Source of the DNA: Lolium rigidum | Lineage: Eukaryota; Streptophyta; Magnoliopsida; Poales; Poaceae | DNA: 64,000 bases | Assembly (NCBI RefSeq): GCF_022539505.1 | Contig: NC_061510.1 | Span: 40,697,047-40,761,046, forward strand | Direction of reading: 5' to 3' | Part shown: piece by piece, positions 21,541 to 33,625 of the stretch | How the letters are laid out: every line of letters starts with the position of its first letter | Numbering within the stretch: the stretch's first letter is position 1 | Made by a program: the position numbers and the translations under genes | Notes under the pieces: generated by a model | Told to the model about the DNA's origin: nothing | The model's database searches: none | Seen by the model: the letters and a program-made list of their open reading frames with translations, nothing else

Positions 21541-24500
21541 TCAGTCCCAGCCTGTCGCAGGGATGCTCGAGACGTCGCCCCAACCAGGAGGAAAGGTGTA
21601 CTTCTGCACATATGCGGCATCAACCGCACCGTCGTCGTTGGCTGAGTTCTGGCCAGGCTGCACATCATCCTGCCCAGCCTCTTCCTCGACCTGCTGCAGT
21701 GTCTCCTCCTGAGGTTCTGCTCCTGCGTTGGGAGCTGATTGGTAGTCCTCATCTGGCCTGTCGGACCATTCCAACACCTTTTCGGTGGAAGATGGGGCGC
21801 TGCAATGTCTGAAGCCACGGTCAGAGGGTTCTTGGTTGTACTCCCACCCAGCAGCAGGTTGGTCTCGGGTGTCACTGTATCCTGAATATCCAAATTCTTC
21901 TTCTGGTGGCGGAAGTGGACATCCTTGATAAGAACCATTGTCTGCACAGTACCTCAGGAGCTTATCCCAGTACCGATCCTGCAGCAGCGCTTGTTAGTTT
22001 CATCAGAAACAGAAAAGGGGCATGATGTAGAAAGAAAATAACTAGTACTACAACAACACACCTTAGTGATAATGTGAGGGTTTCCTACTATGATGAGCAA
22101 CGATTTCGCACGAGTTATTGCAACATTGAACCTTCGGTAATTGGTCAGGAAACCAAGATTGAAGATCTTGTCATTCTCGTTATGCTTTACCGTTGACCTG
22201 ACTGTTGAGATGATAATTATTTCCCTTTCTTGGCCCTGGAATTGTTCAACACTTCCGACTCTCAGGTCAGGCATCTCAAATGTCTCTAGGGCCCTCTTTA
22301 TCTTGACAACTTGTTGACGATATGGAGTAATGACCCCGATATCAGCTTCACGGACTTCACCATCCCTTGTAAGAGTCCTGATGATATTTACTACTTTACT
22401 AGCTTCGATTCTGTTGAACCATGATGGGTTGTTGCCTTCTCTTTCATCACATCCCTGAATTCCAACAAAAAGTACAGGGAACGACTTGTTGGGAAGACCA
22501 ATGCAATCGTAGACAGATGGCACTTCATCTCCCTTGCAAGCAATCAGTTCACTCCCGTAGAAAAGCTGCGATGGTAGCTCTAGGATTGCTGGATGACACC
22601 GGTAGTTCCTCAGTAGCTTGGTCACATAGTTAGGGTCCTCCAAATGGTACTGCTCAAAGTCACACAGCAGCCTTTGCAGATACGATGTCCCCAAACCATC
22701 CTGATCTGCTTGTTTACAGAAAACAACCGGCCCTAATTGCATAGGATCTCCTGCTAACACAACCACGGTGTCTCTTCCACAGAAGGCCGACATAGGAACC
22801 ATTGCCTCTGGTTCAGAAATTTGGCTAGCCTCATCCAAGAAAATGTGTGTGAAATGCCCCCGGCGAATACCCTCAGCCTGTAGGGTTGATGAATACATGT
22901 AGGTTGATATAACTATCTTGTACCGCATTAATGCTCGCATTGGAGGGCACTTGAACACCGTATCTTCAAAGAAGCAGAACCGAATAAAATCAGGATTAAC
23001 ATCATCGTATTGACGACTAGGAGCATTTAGCCTAAAGATATCACTTGGGCGGATCAGATAGCTAGCAGATAGCAGTTTTTCCAATATATGGTCAGCAGCG
23101 CTATTGGAAGCAGCACATATGAGAACATTTGCCCTCCTATTGGATGAATAGAGCTGCAAAATGGCCTCAACAAGGGTCATGGTTTTGCCAGTTCCTGGAG
23201 GTCCATATATCAAGTATGGTGGAACCCCTCGGCAGCCAAGTATCATCCCGACTGCATCAGCTTGCTCAGTGTTTATGTCAGGATTCAGGGGTTTAAATGG
23301 AACCTTCTTGACACTTCTATAACGGGATTGGGAGGGAAACAGAATGTCAGGTCCAATAAGTTCTGCCTCGTGGACAGACTTGTATTGCCTTCTCATGTTC
23401 AATCTATTATATGTGAAGCTAACATCATACTTATTCCTGTCATGGTGAGCGTTGTGAAACGAATCATCAAATTTCAAAAATATCTCATCAGCTTCAACCT
23501 TGTGAATGAAGCCCTGAAGAAGAACAAATCATGATTCATGAATATCAATTGAAACTGATTTTTTTTAAAGAATGCCCAACAGATATTTGAAAATGCCAAA
23601 GAAAAAGGCACTAACTTGATAAGGCCTATCATTACTTCCAGCATGTCTGGCAACTATATAGTCTCCATTGACTAGTGAAGGCCTTTTTTCTGCCAAACCA
23701 AGGACCTCAAGAGACAAAAAACCATTACCCCTCCTTCTCATTGAGACACCCTCCATGTTATATGTTCTCATCTCCTCCTGCGAGTGGGTATCTCAAGTTA
23801 GCAAACAAGGATAGAAGCTTTACATTTATGAGTACTACTACATGTGTTACCTCCAAATTAATTTCTTCCATGACTAAAAGAGTGCTAAAGAATTTCGCAT
23901 AGTTTGTCATGCTCAGCTCTTCAGATAGGACATCAGGTCTCTGTTTACACTCAATGAGCTCACGGACTTCTACAGGTATTGCATACTGAGGTAACTTATA
24001 CTTGAATCCTTGGGTGTGCTGCCGAACCGGCCGGGTACCTGGCACAAATGTAGAACACTCAAATTTCTTTCCTTGAGTGCCACGTCCCCTGGAATAAGGT
24101 TTATCAGAAAATAAGGCCTTTGAAACATTATCATCAGCCAATAGAAAAGCCACACGCTCAATCTTCTCGTCCCCAATATCAACATGCACTATTGATGTAT
24201 GTAAACCAATTTCTTTTGGCATACAGGACAGCCAGATTGTTAAAGTTTGGCCAGGCTGAAGTGTACGGTCTTCCACAGAAGTCAAACCAAGAAAAGCCTT
24301 CTTTGCCTCTTCATCAGCATCATTAGTCGGTGGTGTCATCATGGACAGCAAATAGCTATCTTCTGGATTTGAAGAGAAAATTCTAACACTCCACAAGTTT
24401 ACAGGTTCGGACGAGGTATTCTCTATGCAAATGGTATCTGCGGATGTTTCTCCAACAAGGACAGATTTAGGCTTGCCGTTCTCAAAAGGGAAAGGAGTCG

Positions 24501-24624
24501 TAACAACCACTGGACCATCATCAGATTGATAATCCTGAAAAGTGTTATCATTCTGATAATCGATGAACTCAACTTCTGGCTTATCACCAGCCACTGAAAA
24601 TTCCTCATCTGAATGATACCCCAT
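21541..24624 (-). CDS. SDE3: SDE3-like SF1 RNA helicase (RNA silencing)
   Basis: Four coding exons on the minus strand: 24,624-23,851, 23,777-23,616, 23,513-22,062 and 21,978-21,541. All joints are in phase 0 with GT/AG ends, giving 941 residues (Arabidopsis SDE3 is about 1,000). The start is MGYHSDEEF, eight bases after an intron acceptor. Helicase motifs: Walker A GPPGTGKT (~416-423), DEAS (~539-542), AGDPMQLGP (~566), [17 protein letters not shown] (~733-741) and NVAITRAK (~775-782), the UPF1-like SF1 set. The C-terminal exon is acidic, Gln-rich and carries GW dipeptides (AAGWEY, PPGWGD, TGWD). In Arabidopsis the SDE3 C-terminus uses GW repeats to contact Argonaute, and the protein amplifies silencing of transgenes, viruses and transposons. 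Function here is inferred from the family. No frame breaks are visible. Confidence 0.9.
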
Positions 24625-24632
24625 CTTGAATC

Positions 24633-25630
24633 CTGATGTATCAAAAATATTGAAACAAATTAATAGTAATCCATTGATCAAAACGAAACATTCTGACTTT
24701 AGTTTGCCATAACAAAGCCACTCAGGGTCCTCAAAAGGCCAAGATAATATGAATAACGAACACATGATTATTTATTATTTTTCTGCAATGCACGCGAACT
24801 GGTATCATAACCAAACATCACATACAACATAGTTATCTTAGATAACAAAGGAAAGAGTTTATATTGTTTTGGAACAGCATGCTTTTATTTTTATCCGTGG
24901 AACTTATCGAGGAGCTTCAGAAATTCACGAACAAGAGCAGTGATCATGGGCGTTCGAGCACGGGCGGGCGGCTAGGATAACGCTACGCCCTGCCAACTGA
25001 GCAGTGGCCACCCCTCGAAATATTACATTTTCTGTGAACTGATTACTTTCCACGCATAAGGGTACATGCACGCGAATATGAATTTCTTTCATTTAGTTGT
25101 ACTTGCTATAATCCACATCCATAGATACAAATTTCCCACTCGGGACGCGTACCTAGTCATTTTGTGGAGACACAATTTTCCTTCTTTGTGCAAGACACAT
25201 CATGGCGAGGAAAGTAGGGAATTACACTACACCGTGTCATATTTAAAAGCGTGCGACTCTTAACATCCCCATGAGAACAGTGTTGGCGGGAGTGGCGTCG
25301 ACCGCCCCACCCACCCGTCTAGAACTCAGATGCCCACTGGCCACTCCTTACAGTGAAGGCTAGGTCCCCTGACCATAATTAGAAGGGGGGAAATCTACAA
25401 TCCCAATCATTCCATTACTGCTTATCCTAATACAGCAAGACAGGATTTTTCAATCTGCATAGCCTAGAACGGCATAAACCGACCAGGACAGATATCTCCC
25501 CGCTGCCATATCACAACATACTGTGCTCCAGCCTCAAGGGGCGGATCTAGAAGGTGTGCCCGGTGTGAAACCCAGAAACCATCGAGGCCAATTGGGGTTT
25601 CTGACTAGTTGCTGGATGAAAAGGTCATAC
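24633..25630 (-). other. 5' UTR intron of the SDE3-like gene
   Basis: The donor (TTTGAG|GTATGA, minus strand, at 25,630) and the acceptor (ACATCAG at 24,633) bound a ~1-kb intron. A non-coding first exon would begin at 25,631 and extend toward ~26,040. I see no gene inside it. Confidence 0.6.
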
Positions 25631-26040
25631 CTCAAAGCCCAATCGGAATAGGCTGCGGACGCGGCGGAGTTGGCCAGAACACGGTGTCGCCGACTACTAA
25701 ACGCGCGTGAGGGGCAGGGAGTGTTTGGGTGGGTGGGGGCGCAGGGCGGGATTCAACCGTAAGGTACGGCAAGGCGGCAGCTTTAGGGCAGGCGGTGGCC
25801 GTTGGCAGACAACCGGAGAGATTCGGACCGTCGGCGGCGCGGCAGATCAGCACTGAGGAGGAAGAACGAATTTAAGGTACGGGGGAAAGAGGGGTAACGG
25901 ATCAACTCGAGATGCTGCGAAAAAGAGAAGAAAAGGGGAAGAATCACCTCTGCCCTAGGGGACGCAGGTCGGAGAATCCGGTAGGCTGACGATCGGAGAG
26001 GCAAGAACCGCGCCGGATTGGATCAGACCTCGGCCGAGGC
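25631..26040 (-). other. probable non-coding first exon and promoter-proximal region of the SDE3-like gene
   Basis: GC-rich stretch upstream of the predicted donor, as is usual for grass leaders. The transcription start is not determined. Two 73-codon frames here show no recognised domain. Confidence 0.4.
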
Positions 26041-26426
26041 GGCGGTTGGAGGAGCCATGAGCGGGTTTATGAGGGGGTTGGCTCTGACTCTGAGCCTCTG
26101 AAAAGAAGGAACACTTCCAAGTTATCGCGAAGAGTCTGTCAGGGGATCTTCCTCATGAAGCCTGGCTTTGATGATTTCCCTTCAGGTTGGTAAGCACATT
26201 GAAACGTTGGACTCGGAATGGACGGACGAGATGAGCTCCATGGGTGGGTAGTACAATGCACAAACTTTTATTTTTAAAGAGATGGATGAAAATTAGAGTT
26301 TGTTGCTTGCTACCCATAGTCGCCATTGATATAGTGTGCCTTGTTGTGCACCAAAATATTAAGCACCATACCAATCATTTTGATAAAGCATAGACCTTAT
26401 TAATGTGTGGCTTTTTTTTTCACCCC

Positions 26427-27715
26427 TAAGAGCATCTCCAACAGGCGCTGTAAAATCTGGCGCGCTATACCGGCGATTGGGCGCGCTGTATACCGCTGAA
26501 GCGCGGCATAGCGAATTTGCCCCGGCAGAGGCTCTATTTTGCAGCGGGCGTTGATGTGCGAAAATCGCACCTCCGGCAGAGGCTCTATTTTGCAGCGCGC
26601 GCGCGTCACAAACTGCTAATCCGACCGTTTTTTTTTGAAAATTCATCAAACAAACTATGCAAATTTGATCGAAAATACGAATATATTTTAAAAGTGCAAC
26701 GATACAATGCGACATTTAAAACGAAAATACTAATAAACTACTCGTCCGACTACTCGTCGGACTCCCAGTCGAAGTCGGAGCTGCTTAGAGTCGTCTCCGA
26801 CACCGGCGTCGACATCGTCGTCCAGTGGAAGGAGGAGAAGGAGGAGGAGGAGGAGGAGAGGACGATGGTCAACGGCCCTGCGCCGTTCTTCTTTTCCTCC
26901 TTCCTCCTCGCCGCCGCCTCGGCCCTCGCCTTCTTCCTCGCCGCGGACTCGGCGCGGCGCTTCTCGCGGCTCACCTTTTTCTTCGCTTTCATCGCCGCTT
27001 TCTCCTCCTCCTTCTGCGCGTAGAAGGCCTCCGTGGCGGCGACGTCCTTGGGGAAGCAGCGCGCCCATTCGAGGCGCAGCGCCTCGTCGCGCTCGGCGAT
27101 GAGGAGGCGCTGCTCCAGTTCGCGCTGTCGGCGCTGTTGCTCCCGCGTGATCACCGGCGGCGGCGGCGCGAGCATCTCCGCCTGCTCCCGCGTGAACACG
27201 TCGTGGAAGTTCATTGTTCGGCGGAAGCGGCCGAGCCGCCAGGCGACGATGTCGTACGCCCGCGCCGCCTCATGCGCGGTGTCAAACGTGCCGAGGCGGA
27301 TCCGCTCCTCGCCGGAGCGGATTTCCGCGTCGAACCGGCCGCTCGGCCGCGCCCGAACGCCGTGGTAGCCGGAGGCGGGGCGGCGGCGCGGAGGCATCTC
27401 GCGGAGGCGGCGCGGTCGGAGGCGGAGCGGCCGGGGGTGGAGCGGCCCGGGAGGGAGAGAGGCAGGGAGGGAGACAGACGCGTGGAGGAAGTGGCAGTTG
27501 GACGCGTTCGCGCGTGGCGTGTTTATAGCGCGCGCGGCAGCGCACGCGGCAAGTTTCCCGCGCGGGATAGCGCGAAAGCGCGCGGGCGGCAAATTTTTTA
27601 GCGCGCGCGCCTTTCTCCCGCCTCCGCTGGAGCAGCGCGGCAGCGCCCGCACGTGGCAAGCCGGCGGTTTTTTTGCCGCGCGGGGCTTTTACAGCGCCTG
27701 TTGGAGATGCTCTAA
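26427..27715 (-). mobile_element. PIF/Harbinger-type element carrying an AP2/ERF ORF
   Basis: A perfect 26-bp terminal inverted repeat (26,430-26,455 and 27,687-27,712, beginning GAGCATCTCCAACAGGCGCT) is flanked by TAA on both sides (26,427-26,429; 27,713-27,715). Size 1,283 bp. No transposase is present, so it must be mobilised in trans. The perfect inverted repeat suggests fairly recent movement. Near the left end a ~22-bp block (cggcagaggctctattttgc) occurs twice (26,523 and 26,574). Confidence 0.88.
26750..27397 (-). CDS. AP2/ERF-domain protein encoded within a Harbinger element
   Basis: 215 residues from [10 protein letters not shown] (27,397); the frame is open further upstream but lacks a better start. 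One AP2/ERF domain lies at residues ~10-67, with [32 protein letters not shown] and a shifted [13 protein letters not shown] end, so the DNA-contacting strand residues are largely kept. After it come an Arg/Glu-rich predicted coiled coil (~85-170) with a Lys/Ala-rich basic part and a Ser-rich acidic tail ending DFDWESDE. The whole frame lies between Harbinger TIRs, so it moves with the element. Annotation pipelines would call it an ethylene-response factor. I think it is a transposon-borne AP2 gene; whether it regulates host genes or the transposon is unknown. The frame is intact. Confidence 0.75.
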   Translation of the reverse strand: MPPRRRPASGYHGVRARPSGRFDAEIRSGEERIRLGTFDTAHEAARAYDIVAWRLGRFRRTMNFHDVFTREQAEMLAPPPPVITREQQRRQRELEQRLLIAERDEALRLEWARCFPKDVAATEAFYAQKEEEKAAMKAKKKVSREKRRAESAARKKARAEAAARRKEEKKNGAGPLTIVLSSSSSSFSSFHWTTMSTPVSETTLSSSDFDWESDE

Positions 27716-29658
27716 CTCCCCCCTTTGCACCGGTTCAGCTTCTCGCGAGCATCTCACCTTATTATCTTCTTTCTTCACAATTGACCTCCCTAGCCTCTTC
27801 GGCATTCAGGTGAAGTCATTGGTCAATTTGCCGCACTCCCCTTCACCCCTCTTGATTGCACCACGCGATGACGGTGTGCACCGTCACTACCAACATATAC
27901 AATCATATACTGTATTTTTTCAATACCCTTTGGGGTTTCTAGTTGAGAGTCATAGGTTGCAAAGTTGCAAGTTTGATTTTTTGGATTGAAATGTGAGACA
28001 TGCCAACCTAAAGCTTCAATTGGCTAATTTGCATAGGTGCATTTGCAGGCGTAGTGGCGCATTTGCAGGCATAATGGAGGTGTTTACGTGTGGAAGTCAC
28101 TGCCAACGCAAAGGGTTTCTTCGTATGATGCGAGAGCATCACCCATCGTACGGGGCGCTTAAGGCATCAACGATAGAGTCCGGCGATGATGAGGGCACAC
28201 TAGCGGCTCCAAATAGTATGGTGGATGTTGCAACATGACTGGTGCCGACGTGGAGTGGCAGCGGCTACTATCGCGCCGAGGCATGGGCAGCCACCAGATG
28301 GCCGTGATGGCCATCTAAGGTGGGAAGTTATCCCACTTTTTGCTAGTGCCTTTTTGGCATACCACTGAGTATTGACATATGCAACTATGGATTGATCCCT
28401 TATCAAGATGCTTATTGGATCACTACTTCATATCCGGGGTGAAAACCCTTCTCATGTCCTTACAGGATGGACTCACATGCCACAAACTTGTGTCATTAGC
28501 TTGTTGAAGACATTGTATACTTGTTGTGGTGGTATTCATTGTTTGGTCTCGTCATACAGGATGGTAATCCTTATCCATGCCTTCTATGTCCGGGCGTGGC
28601 CATGATGGCGTGATGGCATTTATCTTCATGAAGACATTGGTGTGGAATAAGTTTCACGTTTATTTTATATCTTATAATGTTTCGGTCATTGTTACGTTAT
28701 TAATTATATACTTTTCTTAATAATTAATTAATAATAACGGCTACATCACTTTGATGCAGAAGCCCGAGTTTTAACCTCTTTTTTGGAAAAAAAATGTTGG
28801 CTAATTAGAAAATAAATTTGTCAAACGAGGGCCACAAATTTTAAGACCTAGTTTGGGTGTTAAACTATAATAAAATAAGTATTATGTATTGGCTTCCAAA
28901 AATAGACTAAGAGCGAGGGGATGCTAGTGGCATGGGTATGGTGTGAACATTGACTTAGGGTGGAGAGAGCTAATTTAAAATTGAAAAATGTAGCATAATC
29001 TAATGGGGGTAGAAAGATGTTGCAATGATTAATATCTAAACATTGCAGCCTTTACTCAAATTTGAGCAAGATAAGCAACTTAACTGGTGGCTTGAATAGT
29101 GTTTCAATAGCTATATTGGATTCCTGACTATTAAATGCACTCGCATCGGTGCTCCCATAAGTAGCCAGCATAATTTGGAGCTCAATACAATAGATGGAAA
29201 CCGCATGCTGATCTCTACCCTCAAGGGTGGGGTTAGGAGCGACGACAATCCAGGTCACATCGGATTTCACTAGTGGGATCCCCTTGGCAGCCACATAGCC
29301 CATTACCCACACATTCCAACTCTCCCAATCCGCCTTCCACCTCGTAGAATCGCCATCGCTACCAACTTAGCCACCTCCCCGTGCTTGCCCCGCACCCACC
29401 TACCTAGAATTTCCACTGCCACCGACGCGACCACCACCTCCATCCAACCGCCGCCGTGTTTTGGCAGGAATAGCCACCATTTTCTACATGCTCGGCGAGC
29501 AATCTGGCAGTGCCGCCGAGCCCCGCATCTTCTGCCACCGACACCACATGTCGTCGGCCCCCTCTCCACACATCCTCCGTCGACCTTGACTCTAGCACAA
29601 CAACGACGAACGTCAACGCGATTTGTTAGCCTCACTCACAAGGTGTTCGTCGTTGAGA
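27716..29658. other. unassigned, probably old repeat remnants
   Basis: About 1.9 kb with no supported gene. Short frames near 28,000-28,600 and GC-rich frames on both strands near 29,303-29,696 have no domain. The part just before 29,659 may belong to the Harbinger element whose broken transposase follows. Confidence 0.4.
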
Positions 29659-30330
29659 AATGGACAACACCGACAAGATTATGGTTTAGTTGTTGATGAA
29701 AGAGGAGGCTAATGCCGCCGCTGATGATAATCAACGCGTGATGATCTTGGCCGCTCTTCTTCATCTCCGAGAGAAAAATTCATCTTGTTCCTCGGCATGG
29801 TGGCTCAAGGGTTGGGAACAAGAAGAACAAGGACTAACATTGGCTTACGGGTGCTATGTTGCTCGACTATGACTGCTTCGCCGATGACACATCACATACT
29901 CCCAAATATTTTTGGCTTTGCATTAGAATGAACAAAGGGTACTATCTAGCCAATGATATCTACCTAGCTTCCAAGTTGGTCTACATATGTGAAGACAATC
30001 CCTGACCCACATACATAGAAGAGATCATGGTTTGCTCAATGGCAAGAGGCTTGCCGTAAGGATATCGAACGGGTATTTGGTGTGCTCCAACAACGTTTTG
30101 CTAGTTTTGGTATCCTTCTCTTACATGGTTGGAATTTTAGATGTGGGAGGGTATTGCACTGTTGTGTTATCTTGCACAACATGTCATCGAGATTGAGCGG
30201 GAAGATCAAGTGGTTGATGACCATCCATTTGATCATCAGGGACCTCTTGTCCAACTTGACTAGGTGTCGGCTTGGTTTCCTGCATTCTTCCCCATGCATC
30301 AAGAAATCCGAGACACATAGATTATACTCA
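29659..30330 (+). pseudogene. internally deleted PIF/Harbinger transposase
   Basis: The broken reading frame starts MDNTDKIMV then hits a stop. Recognisable pieces in order: DYDCFADDT...IRMNKG (the N-terminal region of plant Harbinger transposase), then directly GYYLANDIY, AQWQEACRKDIERVFGVLQQRF, CVILHNM and, after a frame change, HPFDHQGPLVQLD. The segment normally lying between the RMSKG-like motif and GYYLADGIY, which holds most of the catalytic domain, is missing. It also has several stops and frame changes. It cannot make a working transposase. Confidence 0.75.
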
Positions 30331-30604
30331 ACTTTAGAATAATATATTAGGGCACTTGTGGGCGAGGGGAGGATACGCCGCCTGATTCGTGAACAAGTCG
30401 AATTGCAATTTATTTAAATTCTTGTATGAATGATTTTATTTATATGTTTAGATTATTGTGGGCTTAAACTAGATAATATTGATTGAATTATTATTCTTTA
30501 AACATAATTTTTTGCTATACGTTAAAAAGAAATGAAAAAACCATAATTTCGGGGAACCAACCTACTGGGAGCGCCTGTGTGGAACGACCCTCCCAATAGA
30601 AGGG

Positions 30605-30941
30605 ACACATGTGTCAAGGCTTCTTTTTGTTGTTGTTGTGAAACAGTATAATCAAAGACGTTCACATGGACGCGCACACACTCACCTCTATGAACGCACA
30701 CACGCACATCTTACCCCTATGAGCACCTCTAAGAGACTACATCGAAGAACTGATCCGGTAGGTCTTGAGATTGACGAACTCACCACAGACGGCTCGCTCT
30801 CGACGGGAACGTCGCCTCCCACTGAAGAATATTCCAACTTTATGAGACAACAAAATATCAAATCTAGGATTTAAACTCTGGTGGGTGGCACTGCTTTTCT
30901 AACCATTCAACCATAGGTTGGTTCACACATGTGTCAAGGCT
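30605..30941 (-). mobile_element. Au-type SINE with 17-bp target duplication
   Basis: The direct repeat acacatgtgtcaaggct (30,605-30,621 and 30,925-30,941) flanks a ~303-bp insert. On the minus strand it starts GAACCAACC with a tRNA-like A box (TGGTTGAATGGTTAGA) and B box region (AGAGTTTAAATCC), continues with the GGGAGGCGACGTTCCCGTCG block of Au SINEs, and ends in TTG repeats. The A/B boxes are degenerate relative to a working Pol III promoter. Confidence 0.85.
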
Positions 30942-32145
30942 CCAAATATCGCATTGTTGCCATTATTGACCGCTCCAAATAACGCATTGCTGTCGTTCCT
31001 GCCGGCTACAATTTGTTACGTGTTGATGGAGGTGCTCTTATCAAGTGGTATTTGAGAAAACACATTTACGGCACATCACGCCTATGTGGCGATGCACATT
31101 ACGTGCAGCGTGCATCTTTTTGTTTCTTGTACCCAGGCATCTCAAATCTTCAATTTCGAGATAGGCGATTCATCGTATGGTAGGTAGGATAGTACCATAG
31201 TATCGTGCACATGTTCTTGGTCGTATATACGACTGTAAATTGCACAGATTTCACCTTGCGGAATAGATGAGACGTTGGTTTCACGCTTACTGCGACCTTG
31301 ATTTTCTGAACGACTGAAGCATTTATCTCTCTCTGCTGTCTCGACATCCAGCGAGGAGAAGACAGTGGCCATTGCAAGTTTTGCAACATTGGTTGGTGAA
31401 GAAGCCCTGGTCTTTTTGTATAGGAAAACCATGTGGTTTTATATGTATCAGCTTAAAGTTCCGTGGTGTAGCAAACTGATCGAAATGTTTTTTTTAACCT
31501 GAACTGATTAAAATGTTTTTTTTGAGAGAAAACTGATTAAAATGTTGTGCGTAGGATTCATTCGAGTCTGACAGCAGCACGGAGAATGCATGCCTCGTCG
31601 CGGGCCCTACGCAGGCCGTTTCGAAGGGGGCCCATGTGAACGCGCAACAGAGGTGAGTTGCGCGTGATGGACGACTACCGTCGCGGCCTGGGGTCCAGGA
31701 GTTGGCTCCCGATGGGAACGAGCAAGCCGTGACCGTGGCCAAGATGCATGCGGTTTGGCTGGGCCGTCCGGCGCGCGCGTTACGCATTTCCAGGAATTTC
31801 TCATGCTGCCCTAGAGTAGAAAAAAATGGACTCCGTCAGGCGTGAACATTTGGGGTCGCGATTTTCCGACGACCCAGAATAATCGAGGTCGACGTACGGA
31901 TCCTGAGGCGCCGGCCGACGCACGCAGAAAAAACTACTCGCGGGTGGCATGGCGAAAAAGAAGGATGGAAGAATCCATCTCTCTGGTGGACGCATGGGCA
32001 TGGCATCGATCCAGGTGATACGAATCATCATGTCCAACCAAATCATCAGCCTCACCTGCAGCTCATCGACAACCCGATGGATCCCGCGCAACTTACTTTG
32101 CTTTGGGGTTTGGCCTTTGCATGAGTTTGACGTGACTCGTCACGG
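30942..32145. other. unassigned intergenic
   Basis: No supported gene. A gatggaggtgctctta motif at ~31,026-31,041 looks like one Harbinger-type terminus, possibly the right end of the element holding the broken transposase at 29,659; I found no matching left end. Confidence 0.35.
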
Positions 32146-32147
32146 TT

Positions 32148-32178
<31 letters not shown>

Positions 32179-32199
32179 TTATTATTATTATTATTATTA
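32146..32199. repeat. compound microsatellite (TTC)n(TTA)n
   Basis: About ten TTC units followed by about seven TTA units. Confidence 0.95.
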
Positions 32200-32469
32200 C
32201 TATGTGCGTTCGTTCTGGAAGATGAACAATTCCAGCGGTTCGTGCACGTTATCTGTAACTTCACTATCTCCGCTCGGCCGGATGTAGGGTGTAAACGGAT
32301 AGGACAATTTCCACGCCGAAACCACCCTCGAATCGGTTGTAAGGTATCCATATCTGATTTTAAAAGATTTAGCGAATAAGGATATCGATTTCGAGGTGGT
32401 GCTCCAGATGCGATATAGGATATGGTATACAAATAGAAAGTGGTTATGAATTATCTAAAATTCAATTAA

Positions 32470-32930
32470 AATTTGGGTATGGCTTATTTGGCACAATGCT
32501 ATTGCAACAAAAGATAATTTGCTGGAAAGGAATTGGTTGGGGAGTGCTTCATGTCAGTACTGCCATGAAAATGAAACTATTTCTCATCTTTTCTTTGAAT
32601 GTGTTGCAGCAAAATTTGTCTGGAGCTATGTTGCAACATCAATTGGTGCTCCTGATAGGCCTGGGAGCTTTACACAGTTCTTTTGGTGGTTTCCTCGCTT
32701 AATTCCAGCTAGTAGAAATGTTTAAATTGCTGGTCTTGCTGCTATATGTTGGGCCATCTGAAAACTAAGAAATAGAGCTTGTTTTGAACATAAACTCATA
32801 AAAAATCCTAGTGAACTGATTAGTTTTGCTGCAGTATTCATGAACTATTGGGCAGGTCTTCACAGCTCTCCTAATGCAGAGAATATTAGAGCTGGTGCTG
32901 CCAGCCTACTTTAGCTTGCCACAGGTGCAC
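32470..32930 (+). pseudogene. LINE ORF2 C-terminal fragment (zf-RVT region)
   Basis: Across two frames it reads IWVWLIWHNAIATKDNLLER, then CQYCHENETISHLFFEC, WSYVATSIG, WWFPRLIP and WAI*KLRNRACFEHK. This is the zinc-binding region found after the reverse transcriptase in plant LINE-like ORF2 proteins (CxxC...HxxxxC pattern). In-frame stops and the lack of the RT core make it a dead fragment. It is cut on its right by the CACTA element. Confidence 0.8.
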
Positions 32931-33013
32931 CTGCTCCATCTTCTACACCGACTGAAGATCAACCTGGGGGGATTCTTCGTATCGCCGATGCTACAATGGA
33001 AGACCCTGCTGCT

Positions 33014-33625
33014 CACTGGTAGAAAAAAGGCCTTCCGGACAGCCCCATTAGTCGCGGATATGCAAGAACCGCGACCAATGGGACCTTTAGTCGCGGCCCT
33101 TGTGGCGAACCGCGACCAAAGGCTCCGGGCCCGGGGTGCTCGGTGGCCAGCTGGTGGACGGGAGGGGCTTTAGTCGCGGTTGGCCAGGCCAACCGCGACT
33201 AAATGTCCTCGAGCTCGGCCCAAAGGCCTTTAGTCGTGGTTGGCCAGGCCAACCGCGACTAAAGCCCCTCCCCTATATATACCATCCAGCCCACAGCACT
33301 TAGCCATTCGGTGCAACTTCTCTTCACAAACTTCACAAGGGGGTGTAGGGTTTGCTTTTGGCTCCTCTTATGCAAACAAGGTGTTTGATGAAATGTCCCA
33401 AGAGCATGAAACAAACATGATATGAAGTGTCGGAGCCACACTTGAGCGAGCTTCCTCATTTATTTTTTCCTCCTCGATCGCGGTTAGCAACAACTTGAAC
33501 CTTTCATATATATGTGTCATTGATAAAATATGCATATGTGTGTAGTTCATTGTTTAATTTCTATTTAGTTTAACAAATGCATGATGGTTAATTATATATT
33601 TTGTATTATAATAATGCGGATGAAT
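33014..33625 (+). mobile_element. 5' end of a CACTA (En/Spm) transposon, running into the gap
   Basis: It starts CACTGGTAGAAAAAAGGCC, a typical CACTA terminus of grasses. Subterminal repeats follow in both orientations (tttagtcgcggtt, aaccgcgactaaa; at least four between 33,040 and 33,265). A TATA-like ctatatata (33,274) is followed by leader sequence and finally ATGAAT directly before the gap, a plausible start of the TNP2-type transposase. The rest is hidden in or beyond the gap. Confidence 0.8.

Noticed and set aside
26825..27601. 258-codon plus-strand frame
   Set aside because: Antisense shadow of the AP2/ERF ORF in GC-rich DNA; Arg/Gly-rich without a domain.
30860..30924. tRNA gene on the minus strand
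   Set aside because: The A and B box-like motifs belong to an Au SINE head; no cloverleaf can be built.
33040..33265. CRISPR-like array of repeated gtcgcggtt units
   Set aside because: The repeats are irregular, in both orientations, and fit CACTA subterminal repeats in a plant genome.
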